DNA of 64,000 nucleotides, taken from Branchiostoma floridae (lineage: Eukaryota; Chordata; Leptocardii; Amphioxiformes; Branchiostomatidae). The notes below the pieces were generated by a model, which was not told where the DNA came from, ran no database searches, and saw only the letters and a program-made list of their open reading frames with translations. Position numbers and translations under genes: made by a program. The stretch lies in NCBI RefSeq assembly GCF_000003815.2, contig NC_049985.1, positions 16,321,604 to 16,385,603 on the forward strand, given 5' to 3'. Of this stretch, positions 1 through 13,300 are shown one piece after another (position 1 is the stretch's first letter; each line of letters begins with the position of its first letter).

Positions 1-358
1 TTGATGCAACACTCTGGTCATAAGGCCCATGGAATATGGTGCATTCTGTCAAATAACAAACCATTGTGCCAAACGTATCTGTCGTGTCGTTACGATATCT
101 GTCAATAGGACCACATAAAATGTGGAAAGTGAAGTCCAGATGAAATATTATTTGTTGTTAGTCTGTCTTAATAAACAGTTGTTTGAACATGCATGAAAGT
201 CTATTTCTTTGCAAAAACATACCTTTTCCCTCCCCCTCTACAATTTTGATGACAAAAACTTGCAAATATGTATTGGCAATCAACTGTTAGATGTTGTGGA
301 ATTAGCATAGTCCTCAGAGACATATCAATGTTACCTTCAGGTGGTATCTCACTGCACT

Positions 359-490
359 TGCGTCATGCTGTGTCACTGCAGGGTTCGAAAGATACTCAAC
401 GAATGTCAGAAATAATGAATGGATTTTCTTTTTGTATTTGCATTCGTTGAGTATCTTTCGAACCCTGCAGTGACACGCACAGCATGACGC
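359..490. repeat. Long near-perfect inverted repeat (hairpin)
   Basis: Arms of about 46 bp at 359-404 and 440-490 (core ctgcagggttcgaaagatac), separated by about 35 bp. A third short copy of the arm tip (gaaccctgcagtgacat) is at about 543-560. It looks like a small palindromic transposon relic. It lies downstream of the SLX4 stop, so it may be transcribed in the 3' UTR. Confidence 0.8.
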
Positions 491-711
491 AATATCTAAA
501 TCAGAAAAAATCAGAAAATAACAAAACAGAGATGACAATGAACGAACCCTGCAGTGACATACCACCTTAACTGTCACCATCCCTTGTCTACATTTGTATG
601 TACAGATCATTATTAAAGTAAAGGTTTTGATTCAAACAAAAGATATTAAATGCAGGGACACCAATGATCTGTCAGATAAAATCCTTCTTTTAATTTTCAT
701 CTTTATTCTAT

Positions 712-717
712 GAAAAA
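712..717 (-). terminator. Candidate SLX4 poly(A) signal
   Basis: AATAAA on the minus strand about 800 nt downstream of the SLX4 stop. Position is plausible, but such hexamers are common in AT-rich DNA. Confidence 0.3.
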
Positions 718-1514
718 TAATACAACAAGTGTTGTACATAAAATATTCATTGATCCAAATATCAAATCAATGTCGATATCAGCAAATGTAGCCTGGGCAT
801 TGCTTTTCATATGCAGCAGAAGGTTATATTTTCTCTATTCTTAAAAGAATACTGGACTGACGATGACCATCTAACCCTATACATCACATCTTTAGTGAGT
901 GTCAGGGATAACGTGGTACCCTTTGTCTTGCATGAAATGTGACATAATAGAATAATGTACACATATGGACATTGCGCTCTAACTGATGTGCTTTGAAGGC
1001 AGAAAAAAAATTGATATCAATAGGACAATTTTCTACTTTAAAATGATAATCAGATGAAAGAGTGATGGTGATATGCTTTTTCCAGGTTAAATATCATCTA
1101 AGATACACACCAATAATTGTAACTTTAACTGCAACTATGAAAAAACCATGATATCACCACAGTAATGAAATTGTACATGCACATGTAGGAGTTGTACTAT
1201 TACTTACCATTGGTGCAATACAGACTGTGTGCTATGATAAATTCTTAAACATCATTTTAGCCTTGTGTATCCTTCATATAAAATAATGCTCCAATTTTCA
1301 TATCAATCTGCTTCTGGCAAACTGTACAAAGCAATGACAGGTTTAATTTTCTTAACTAAAACCTTTGGTCCTGTATAGGTAAGGAAAGACCATTTATAAT
1401 GTATTAGTAATAAAAGTATCTGATACAATTTCTACACCTGCACCAAAGAATGGCACAGCCCAAGACACACATATCAAGTTAGTTACTAGTAGATCTGGTG
1501 AATGCGAGTCTGGA

Positions 1515-4335
1515 CTATACCACTGCTGTGGCAGCCGGGGGTGTTTTCTTCCTTCTCTTCCTTCTTGGCTTTTTCAGCCTCTTCTCGCGAGAACTGGGCA
1601 GGATGAATGTGATGCACTGTTCGTCCAGGAAGTCCAGTAGCTGGTTCTTTGAGCAGCGGATTCCAGCAGACTTCAAGGTTTGCTGAAGGTTCTCAGCATC
1701 TATGGGCTGTCAGAAACATTGGAGATTATCTTATAATCTTTATTTTTACAAATTGCAAACTTACAAGTTATATCATGCAGGAGAGAAACATGTTGTGTCT
1801 GGCAATGCATTGAGTACAGATTAGGGGACTTGTTTAATTTATTGAGATCCCCATTAAGCTGGCATTTTGATAGCTATTCTTCCTTCCAGTGTGTACCTTG
1901 TGTACACAGCTTATACCTACTAGAGTACAAAACTGGTGCCTTTTATGCCCAAAGGCAGTTTACCAGTTATGTGGAACAAACAACTTCAAATTGAGGATGA
2001 GTGGTTTTATATACATTTATCGTATTATAATACAATACATACTTTGAAAATTACATCATATAACAAATTACAACACAAGTCTTGGGAATTTTGAAAACAA
2101 AAGAGAAGGTAACTGAACTATCAAAAGCTCACATTATAGGTAAAACTACAGTCTACGTATCTTCTAGACATGACATCAGAGGAAAAAGAGACAAAGAAAA
2201 GTCAGTTTGTACCTCATACTGCAGGATTTTCTGATACAGCTCCTTGTTGTCCTGAACCCAGTGGAGCAGCTGTCCTTTCAGAGACCCTCCATCAATCTGG
2301 AACAATGTCAGAGTGTTTATCTTTTACATACATGTTGTACAAGTAAAGTAAAGGAAAGCAATATTATTTTCTACAGCATCAAGGCTTAGCTTCTTGCCTA
2401 GCATCAAGACCACGCTAGTTTTTTGCACGCTTTTTTTTTCAAATTGTGCCATGATTTTGCCTAATGTTAGTAACGATTGTATATTTTGATAATGTCATTT
2501 TATGCTAATATTGTACATATCATTGTATCGTGTTATTGTTTATTATGTTGTGCCACGTATGTATGTTATGAACGGGAGGGCAGCCTTCAAAGGTGCATTT
2601 TGCACTTGTTTTGCCCTCCCCTTCACTCTGAAAAATCTAAATAAAGAAATAAAGGCTCGAACATCACGTTTAAACGGGGAAGATACAAAAATTTAACATT
2701 CCACTCAGTGTTGAAAAAAGGGATGAAAGTGCAGCATTTCATACCCTTTTATACTTAATCAGCTGCACAAGGGCATTAATACACAAATCTCAGTCTGCAT
2801 TCTTGTTTACTTAAGTAGTAGTCTGTGACAGTCATTAATAAGTACATTTAAATGTCTTCAAGACATATCAGTAATCAATAACAAAGCCGGAGTGACACTG
2901 GTATTGCTAACATCAGTCTGGTGACACTAAAAATGCTGTCTGTCTTCTTCCTGATAAATTTACTATTTGAATTCCGAGCCTGGAATTCCTTACCTGTTGA
3001 GATGGAGTGATGTCATCGTCATCTGACAGCTCCTCATATTCTTCACCCTCACTGTAAACAAAAACACAAGCTTGAAATCCAACTCAACCTTCTGGCACCA
3101 AGCAACATTAAAGATTAAGAAAGAACATCTCACTGTCAGTGAATAAAATCTAAGTAACATACATATTGTGACAGGTTGAAATGCACCTAAATAATAGTAT
3201 ATCATATTACTATTATAGTAAAATTTTCCTATTTCACCCATTAATTTCTTTACCTTTAGTGTGTGTACTATGTGCTTGGAATATCAGCAACGGTATATAC
3301 AATGTAATCATCACTGTCTCTGTGTGGGGTATGGATTACCATACAGTGAATGCAGCTGTTGGATTGTGCATCATACGAGTCATGTATTTCTACTCACATC
3401 AGCCATTTAACACTAAATGTAGAACAAATACCATTTAAGTCTTCTTCAATACAAAACAAAGAATTTGAACATTATAGATAACCATCTGATAAATGACCAA
3501 ACATTATTCCAGTGCTCACCCATCTTTCTGCATGTTTTTCGTGACAACAACAATGGAGGTACATGGATGGATGACCTATGACCTTACTTGGGTTGTACCA
3601 TTCTCAACAAAGGGAGTTAAATCCTTTTACCCTTATCAGACCACAGAGTTTACAGTTACTGAGACTCCCATGTATGTTTGAGATAAATGTTTAGCAGTTA
3701 GTCACTAAATATTTTCCATTCACAGCAGACATAATATATTTCTTTGTCTATATTATAAATAGAGACGTTAAACAGACGTTAAACTGGGGAGTGAGTGAGT
3801 GTGTGTGATATTATAAATATTATCAATCAAATACTGCAAATGCAGAACTTTCGCACTTATTTAATGTTTGCGGTTTTCGCGGTAGTCGCTTCACTGCAAA
3901 CTTTTTCCCATGTCAATAAGAGACTACAGCGCATGGTGCTACCATGAACTTAAAACCACCGCGAAAAGCCCTTTTCCCCACTACCGTGAAATTAAATCCC
4001 CGCGAACTTAAATGCATTTACAGTAACGGAAAGGTAGAATACACAGCAATCAGCAATAGACAGCATACAAAGATAAACCCCATAACCTTAATAAAATATA
4101 AATAATAGCTAAAGGTCATGGTCAGAAGTTAAATACCTGTTGCTGTCAGTGCTGCCCTCTGACTCACTCCCACCAGTTGCAGTCTCCACACAGGGTACGG
4201 TCTCCACAACTTCCCCTAGCTGAGGCACTGCATGTATGACAGTCTGTCTGCTGTTCATCTGGCGATCCTGTACATCTGCAGCATTATCTGTGGTCCTCTC
4301 CACTGATGGGGTGTCCTCTTCTGAATCAGTCTCCA
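1515..4335 (-). CDS. SLX4: SLX4 exons 17-20: acidic linker and SLX1-binding C-terminus
   Basis: Exons 4335-4137 (acidic, Ser-rich), 3051-2994, 2296-2213 and 1706-1515. The last two encode GQLLHWVQDNKELYQKILQY and LLDFLDEQCITF, the conserved C-terminal helical domain that binds the SLX1 nuclease. The protein ends in a basic tail and a TAG at 1517-1515. A possible extra small exon at about 4497-4556 is not needed for the frame. Confidence 0.93.
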
Positions 4336-7300
4336 CTATGATGAAAAGGAATACAATGCTGACAATCTTTCTTTTTTCTTTAAATGCATGGCTAAATGAC
4401 ATGTTCTTTATTAGCTTATAGCAACCTGCCAACATCTAATAAACTTTTGACTGTACATCTGAAATGCATATTTGCAGTATCGTAACTTACAGTGGAGGAG
4501 TCCAGGGAGGAGTTTGCCAGCCTATAGCTAGTTGGTGTGGGTTGGTTGCCACTCAAAATGTTCAGAAGCAGGGTTGTAGCCAGCCTGAAATCATTTTCCG
4601 TCTCCTCGATTTTGAATCCCTTTGAGCACCCAAGGTGCAAGACATCGCGCCAAAGGCATGACGTTCCTAGCGAGGTCCGGAGGCATGCTCCCCAGAGAAT
4701 TTTGAAATCTAGACCCTCTGAAACACTATGTCCTGCATTTTGAGGTGTACATTTTGCTGGTAAACTAAGCAGTTCAATGGCAATCTGTTTCGGTGAAAAA
4801 TTACACAAGGGTGACATTTTTTTTATATCGTTACATATTGATTTTTTGTCCATCACAGAGGATGGTATGGAATTCTGCAAAATTCCGTCAAAGGACAGGC
4901 TCTGACTACTACCCTGTTCAGTAGTAATTGTCCATTTTTATCCAGTTGTAGAGATTGAATTGTATTCATTTTTTGAACATGTTTGTCATGCTTCTTTGGG
5001 GTACCCTACTATAACTTTATAGTCCTAATAGTCCCTAACTATAAAAGCCCCCTTGTCAGTTGAGCCTGGGAATAGAAGCCTACCTACTGCAGTCTAAAGA
5101 GAATGTATGAAGTATGCAGAGATTAATTACCTTGATGTGTATACTGGTAGATTTCTGTCAGCTTTGCCACCATTTGTGGCTTCTTCAGAACCCGCACTCC
5201 AAATTTCTTGACTTGTTTCTGTGAAATCAAAGTCTCCAGTTAAAGCAAGCCCATTTCCTGGCAAAAATGGCATGTCAATAAAATAAACAATCTGCAGTAC
5301 TCAAAATTATTTCATCACATGCACTCTGCCACGTAGATATGCCACCAAATTTGTACTTGTAGACTTTGAAGATATATATAGAATTTAGATTCAATCAGGT
5401 TTTTCATGTCAAATACAGCATTTTCAATATCTTCCAAAACATTATAAACTTTTATTTGATGCTTCTGGATGAATGGAAATTTAGCAAACTAAGTCTCTTT
5501 TTCCGCAGAATTTCACTTTCTTCAAATTTACCTTAAGTTCTGGTGTTTCCATGTTGGGGTAATCAGGCATGGGAGTAATGGGAACCACAGGGGCCTTGCT
5601 CTTGCGATGTGTCTGCAGTGGAGTGGACTTCACAGCACCTAAACACCATCCAACAAACGGTTACTAGAGAACCATGAGATTCTACACAACTCCACACTTA
5701 AATGATGTAAGCATACTTTTCATCTTCCTATTCATCTCTTTTCTCATGACCATTAATAAAACTTTCATTACTTTCTAAGGCAAAACATGACCATGTCATT
5801 TTTCACAACCGCATGGAGTAATGCAGAAAACAGCTGTTGATTGAAACCATTCTGATATATATCAAACTCAAAGCTACACATATGTATGTTATGTAGAATA
5901 TTTCCACAATACATGTACATGTACAAAATACATGTCGATTGAAAATAATCATCAATAGAGAAGTTGTGAATTTCAAAGGCAATGCTGAAAAGCACTTGTC
6001 ACAGTTCAGTCTCTACCTCATCAAGTAGCTTCTACAAATGTTAAAGAACAGATTGAGCAACTGGGTTGACATGTTTGATGTAGCTATATTTTTGTCTCAG
6101 GACCTTCTGGTACCAGTTATGCACTTCACCCATTTTTTTGTATAAGCTTATTGATATTTCTTGAGGCTATCCATCATTCCTGTTATGTTATGTAATGTTA
6201 TGCTATGTTACATGTATATGTATGTTAGTTATATGGTTGAGAGACATGGCCTGATTTACAGAGGTCACTAACGGTTTATACCTGTTCCAGTTTCTCCGCT
6301 CCCCACCACACTATGTACAGGTGTTGATTCATCAGGTTGTGGTTCATTGCTGTCATCCCAAAAATGGTCTTCATGATAGGGTTCCAAATCATACATGCTA
6401 TTGTTCACTACATCCTCTCCTGCTGTTGGGGACTCCTCAACAACTTCTACAACATATTGATCTGTGTGTGCATCTTCTTCAACATGGACAGGTTCTTGCT
6501 GGGTGTCTGGGAATTCCTCAATGACAGTGGAGGCATTTTTCGGTGATAAAGGCACTGAAGCTGTGGTATCATTGTCCTTTGTTGCATCTAAACTAGGACT
6601 CAACTCCTACAAAACAAGATTCACAAGTTATAAACAATCATATAGCTACACTATTTTAGAGAACTTCCAGTGGAACTCAAAATTAGAAACAAAAAGGAAA
6701 CTGTAGAATGTTTTAAAGGAATCAAAAAACAGAAAGGCTTACATCAGCATTCTTGTCATCTTTTGATTCAGTTTTGCTGGTTACACTGCTCAGGTTGATT
6801 TTGTCATCAGAAGAGTCAGCAGCGCACTCAACTTCTCCACCAAAAGGCACTTCCATGTAACCTCCGTCATCGAAGAAGTCCATTAAACTGTCGTTCACCA
6901 CAGAGGGCTGAGAGCTCTGGGACTGTTGTTCCTCTGCTGGCTTGCTCTGAGAGCTGGGAGAGGAAGGCTGTTCATGCTCAGGAGTCCCACACCCATGTTC
7001 TGTTCCACAAACACCCTGCTGAGGCTCTGCACCAGTTTCATCAGCATGTTCCTGTGTAAGGTCAATCTTCTCTACATCTCCCAAGCCAACATCATCAACT
7101 GAGTTGCCTGCAATGCATTCAACATCATCATCTACATCTTTGCCAGCTACGGATGATTCAAGAGCATCAGTCTTTGGTCTTTTTGCTTCTGATACAGAGT
7201 CTGGTGTGGATCTTTTCCTCTTTGCATCATCTTGGAAATCTCTTTCCTGTACATCATCATCATCATCAGAAAGCTCAATGATGTCATCAGCTGATGGTTC

Positions 7301-10300
7301 TTTTGACTTCAGGTCACTTCCTCCTGTCAATAACCTGCCTTGCCCTTGCCCAAGGGTTGAGCCAATCGTAGGGGAGGCAGGAGGGGAAGCAGTGCTGGAG
7401 ACTCGGGAGCTAACTGTAACTGTAGTTAGTGGTGACTGAGGCGGTGTGGGTGATACTGACCTGGGAACGATGGTCTCCTCGTGAAAATCTATGGTGGGAG
7501 AAAGAAGTTCTGACTGAGTTTGCACAATCACAGCTGGCCCTTCCTGAACACTTTTCACAAACAGCTGGGCTGGTCTAGTAATGCTGCTTGCCTCAGACTC
7601 TGTACTGTTGAAGGAATCATTCAAATTTGAACAAGCTTCTTGCAGCTTCTCCGATGTAGCAGGACTGCTGGTTACTGGTGCTTCTTTCTTATCTTTTCCC
7701 TTACTGGCATCATCAGCTTGCTGAGACCCGGAGTCCAATGAGGTCTTCTTTTCAACTGTTGGAGCATAAGGTTCTGGACCTGTTCCATGGAACACTGTTT
7801 CTGTCTCTGCTTCCTTTAGCTCCTGGTCAAGGCTAAGTCGAGGGGAACCTACTGGTTGGGTGTGGCTGCCCACAGGGGTGGAAAACTTTGGCTGGAAGGT
7901 TGTTGAACCAGTCACTCCTGGAGTTGTCAGAGCCAGTTCTGGTGAGGAGATGCCTCTTCTAACAGGTTTTACAGCACTTAAATCTGGCGTCTGCATCGAT
8001 ATCATTGACTCACCTACTGGCCCAGCTGGAGCATTACCACTAGCCAACTGAGCTTTAAGGTAGTCAGTCCAAAACTTCTTTGGTGACTGAGTACAAGCAT
8101 GCCTCTTCCCTTCTGGTGGTCGACTCATCCGTAGACGTTTGGTAGGTGAAGGTGTTGTTTCACCTTTTTGTTTGCCACCTTTGCTTCTGGTCTGTACAGA
8201 ATTTGTCGCCTGTGATGATGGCATTGTTGCCTCAGTAGGCGTGGTCTGGTTCTTTCTTTGTGACGCTCTCCGACTTACTCTGTTGTTTCCCTGGTCCCTG
8301 GGGATGGACACACCCTGGTTGTTGTCAAAAATACTAGGAACTTTGCCTATATCAGGTTCTTGTCTTTCCGAAGCTGGCTGTTCTCTGTCAGAATTCACCA
8401 CTATTTCCACTGATCCCCTCAACATTGGAGATGTATAATGTCTACTCATTGTGTCTGGGCTGCTTGAAGGGAATGTTGTAGCTGATGTTGCTTTTCCTCT
8501 TCTTTGCTTTGCATTTGGACCTGTAAAAGTGGAACGAAGTTCATCACAGTCTGTGTCCTCCTCTACTTTTGAAGTAGTACATTGTTTTACAACATTCTGT
8601 ACACTTGAGTCACTGTCACACACAGCAGCCACACCGTTACCTTCCTTCTGATGACGACTTCCCTCACCAACCATTGGACTGCAGTCCTTTGTTAGTACTT
8701 TCTCACGTGTTAGTTTCACAGCATGCAACTCTTTACCCTGCACCTTGCCCACTTCACCTCCATCATGCACTGGTTTACCCTTTATTTTTGGCACTGGACT
8801 GAAAGTTTCAGGGTGTACAATTCTAAATAGCATGCTGTCCCTTAACTCATCAGCAGTTGGACATGACAGAGATTCAGTACCACTCTCTTCCCCTGCAAGT
8901 TCATCCTTTCCTTGTTTCACAAGGCTTCCACCATGTTCCACACCTTTCACCACCTCTCTACACTGTTTCTGTGCACCTGAATGACTGTCATGCAGTCCCG
9001 CACCACTCTCTCTAGTCACCATTTGCTTACGAATGTTAGTATCAGCCACTACTATTCCACCATGCACTTCACCACTACAGTTCCTACCCACCACCATTTC
9101 ACCACATGCTTGAGAGGCTGGCTGCACATCATGCTGCTTAGTTTGTGGCATTAGTCTTTTCAATCGTGTTTCTTTCAAAACCTGCTTCTGAATATGAGGG
9201 GGGACTTCCTGATCCTTATACAGCTGCGGAATGGCTGCACCCACCCCTTTTTGCAACAAGACCTTGAGAATGCTACAGTCATCTGTACTTCTCTCTCTCC
9301 TTACCAAACTTGACCAACTCTGTGGCAAAGGCAATATGGTACGCTGGGATTGATGCTTGGGGTTGCTCAATCTGGAAACATGCATCACAGCAGGGTTGCT
9401 GGGAGGCATTGGACTTCCTCCAGCATTGCTAACACCTACCACAATCACAGACTTAGGGCTAGAGGCACTGTGTACCTGGGTACCTGGGATTCCTGGGGGA
9501 GGTGGTGAAGAGATGTCCTCGGATCCTTCAGAGTCCTCTCTCCGCTGTGACATGAACATTAGTGCTTCAGCTGCTGAACGAGTATCGTTGTCCGACTCTG
9601 AGGGAGTCCTGCCTCTGCCGCGCTTGTCTCCTTTCCTCTTCGGCCTCCCTGAACTGGGGGGAGTGTCCGGCACGGCAAACATGTCCGCTGTGCTGCTGTT
9701 GAGAGATGCTGAACTGACCGTGGCTCCGCCTGATGACCTATGAGGCATTCTGCGAGTGGAATCAAGGTTTGGTGAGTTGGAAAAACTGGAAACATTAGCA
9801 CCAGCAGTAGCGGGCACTGCGGCAAGCGGTGGGCTTACATGTCGCTCACTTCTGCCTTGGCCGCTTTTCTCCATTGGAGAGGGGATTCGGATGATAGCCA
9901 CACCAGTTGAAGTGTTGGGTGGTGGGCTAGACTCAGCCACAACAGAAAGCCGAGGTGTGTTGTCGTGAAGTGTTGGCCGCTGGAGGCCAGTTGGAGAGAG
10001 AAACTGATTGCTGAGGTACTGGTTACCAGGTAACATCCTCTGCGCTGTATGCAAGAGCAGTCTCCTGGAGGGAATCAACTCAGAGCCATTCTGGGATGAT
10101 GTCGGGGAATCCAGTTCTTTTCCACTGCGCTGTGAGCTTATGGGAGATATGGCAGGACCTCTCGGACTCCTCTGTGTAGGAAACTGCTCCGGAACAACAC
10201 CCTGTGGGCCATATCTTTGCTGGGCAAATTGAGAGGGTTCTCTCAGCTGAGCAAGAATGTTCGTTCTAGGGAGTAAAGTTGATGCTGGTGGAAGTCTGCC

Positions 10301-13300
10301 ACCAGGTGGAAGTATTCCAAATCCAGGCAGTGGGGGTATTGGTGGTCTACTCCCAGGTAGTCTTACATCAGGTTGTGGTCTCCCTGGTCCAAAAGGTGGG
10401 CTATTAAACTCTGCAAAGTTCTGCATTCTTGCACCAGATGGACTTTGAGTATAGGCTGGACTTGTGTGTGTGTGTCCAGGAGCAGCCGGTGTGACTACTG
10501 TAGCTACTGCAGTCTGCCGCAGGGGACTGTTAGGGGGTGTACGGGATCGAAGACCAGCCAACAGTTGTCCTGCAGATCGGCCCTGGAGAGCTTCTGGTGC
10601 ATGTGGGGGCATCCATGTTGGAGCAACTTGAGAGCCCCAAGAAGGGTACTTCCCGTGCGGGCAGGGCCTCTGTCTCGCAATGATCAACTGTCGCATGGCG
10701 TTTGCAGCTGGGCCACCCTGGATGAGCATCTGTGCCTCATTTGCAGACACTCGTACCCCTGATTTCTCGCACTCCGGGCAACCTATCTTGTTGGAAAGCT
10801 CTTGTGACTGGATGATGAGGGACTGTTCCCTGGCTCCTGGTCGGGGCAATGCGCTGTGGCTGCCCATGGTAGTTTGAGCAGGGCTAGCTTGTGTAACAGC
10901 TGTTGCCACACCAAGTTGTGATGATGACAGAGTTGCTGTTGATGTCACAGCATGTGTTGAAGGCATCACAGTTGTTGTTAGGCCATGTGTTGAAGTCATC
11001 ACAGTTGTTGCTATGCCTTGCATTGAAGGTGCTAAGGATGCTGGTTGTTTCGCTGGACTTACGGTTGTTGCGGACCCTTCTAACATTGGTGCAACAGTTG
11101 TCTTTGGCCCTCGGCGCCCTCTCTGTGTTCCCTTCCTAGGGCTGGTCGAATAGCTGTGCTCAACGGGAATCCTAACGCCAACACCAGCTGTCTGCCCTGT
11201 GCTTGTAAGTATTGGTTGGTGAGCTGGGGCCGACGTTGGGCTGGCATCAGGACCGATTCTGGTGGGCTGTTTTACGTTCTTCACAATTGCAGATTCTACC
11301 ACATCTCCGATGGTCATGACTGGAACATGGAGGCCAGTTTCTTGTCTCTCAGGAGCCTGTCCAAGGCCTCTTCCTGCAGGGGGAACCATCTGGGTAGGTT
11401 TCTTTGTAGCTGCAGGCTCCTTGTTAACGTTTTTTGACGGCAATGTTCTTGCCTTCTGAAACCTTTGCTTCTGACTCAAGGCGATGTCTTCCAACTCCGA
11501 GTCATTAAATCCCTGACTGTCAGAGCTTCGATTCACACTGCCTTGTGAAAGGTTTGGGCTGCTGGTTGGTGAGCCTAACATGGTGTCCAGAAGTTCAGGC
11601 AGATCTTTTTCTTGGAATTCTGGAGATGAGGAAACAGTTGAAAACGTGGGTTTCAGGAAGGCCTTGCAGCTGTCCTCCAGTTCCTTCAGCTCCAGCCTAC
11701 AGGTCAGGCAATACAGCAAACATTCAGTCAGAGAAGCAAATTTCTTTCATTTCTTTTTACTAGGTACGTCCAGAAAGTTGCAAACTGATTTTAATGGATG
11801 AAACAGTTTAAAAGGAAAAGACCGTCATATTTCTGTCTCTTAATTCAAAACAATGTCTAATAAACACGTCACAACCAAACACAATTTCAATTGTCACTAC
11901 ATTTCCATAGCCTTCGTTGACCTAAGGTAAAAGTGAACCGAGCTTGCTCACAATGTAACTTTTAGAAGTACAATGTATGTCTGACTTGCTTTGCTTGACA
12001 CCAACAAGAGGTACAGAGTTAAAATCTGATGATTCTGATTGTAAAAGAAAAGAGAGAGGCAAACTTACTTTTGAGCCACCCTCAGCACATTTGCAGCCAA
12101 AACTGCATCACTCAGGGAGATCTTTCCACCATACATGTACTCTAGAGTAGTTAGTACTGTATCCTTTTCATAGTCAGAGAAGTCCAGTGCAGCTAAGTCT
12201 TTGTCATCTTTCACCTCCAGCATCTGTTTGAAACAACAGTTGGGAAGCTAAGCTAACTTTTGTGATTTTCAGATTGGGATACTGTTTCTAACAATAGGAG
12301 ATATAGTGTCTAGTGCTGTTAATCAAAGAGTCCTTAAAGGTCAAATTCTACCATTGGCTATTTATCTTTCCCTATTGCATAACTGGCTATGTACCAAATT
12401 TGTGTCTAGTCATTGAAGAAATTTGCAGGTGCCCTTTAGTCAGGCATTGGGAACCTCAGAAAGTTTTGTAAGAATCCTAAAGTCATGCTATATGTATAAA
12501 TATAGAATATAACACAGTGTTTTCCACAGGTCATACCCAGGTCGGAAAACACCAGGTTTAATTTCAAAACAATGATTATCATAAAAAGGATAAAATTCGA
12601 CACAGTTTCAACCTACGGCAACAACTTTATTCTTTAAGAACATCCATTTGCTCGCATTGGCAGGCATGGACTGCCTTCTATTTAATCAATGGAAGCCTGT
12701 GTGATACAACTAAGAAGCCTGTGTGATACAGAAAATTATCACTCGGTCTGTAACACCATATCAAACGTTATTTCGGCCAAGGTATGACAATACTGCTATG
12801 CCTTTTTAAAAGATATATATTAAACACTAGAAAGGCCGACATTTGCTTAGGAGCAAATACAGCATATTGCAATCCATCTTCATCCTTGAGAAAATCCCAA
12901 AATTCAACAATTTGAAATAATGTTTGCTCAAAGGGAAAATGAAGTACTGTGGGCACTTGTCCTACACACCTTCATGCCGAATTTTAGGTCATTTGGTTTC
13001 AATATAAGGGCATAGGAGCCAAAAATATACATTTTTAGTTAAAAATGACTAACAATCCCAAAATAACTCATTTTATAAGTGCTCTATGAAGAAAGTGTTG
13101 ATGGGGTCCTGTTGTCATATGTCCAATTTACCTTTGTACCAAATTTCAGGTCATTTGGTTTACATACAAGGGCAAAGAAGCCAAAATATAATTTTTTAGT
13201 CAAAAATGGCTGAAAACCTTAAAATAACTAATTTTTGAAGTGATCTATGAAGAAAGTGTCGATGGGGTCCTGTGAGCATATGTTCAATGCACCTCTGTAC

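Larger units (their letters stand above)
1..1514. other. SLX4 3' flank, no coding sequence seen
   Basis: No coding exon recognised. It presumably holds the SLX4 3' UTR. The only structured element I see is the inverted repeat at 359-490. Confidence 0.5.

Noticed and set aside
4497-4556. Possible small extra SLX4 exon (acceptor ttttgag, donor gtaagt)
   Set aside because: Would add about 20 codons, but exons at 5131 and 4335 already join in frame and read like vertebrate SLX4; the acceptor is weak.
4416-4880. 154-codon ORF on the minus strand
   Set aside because: Mostly inside the hAT-like MITE 4569-4916, with no family resemblance; SLX4 phases are complete without it.
7104-11459. Many plus-strand ORFs opposite the giant SLX4 exon
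   Set aside because: Shadows of a long biased coding exon; no domains and no splice logic.
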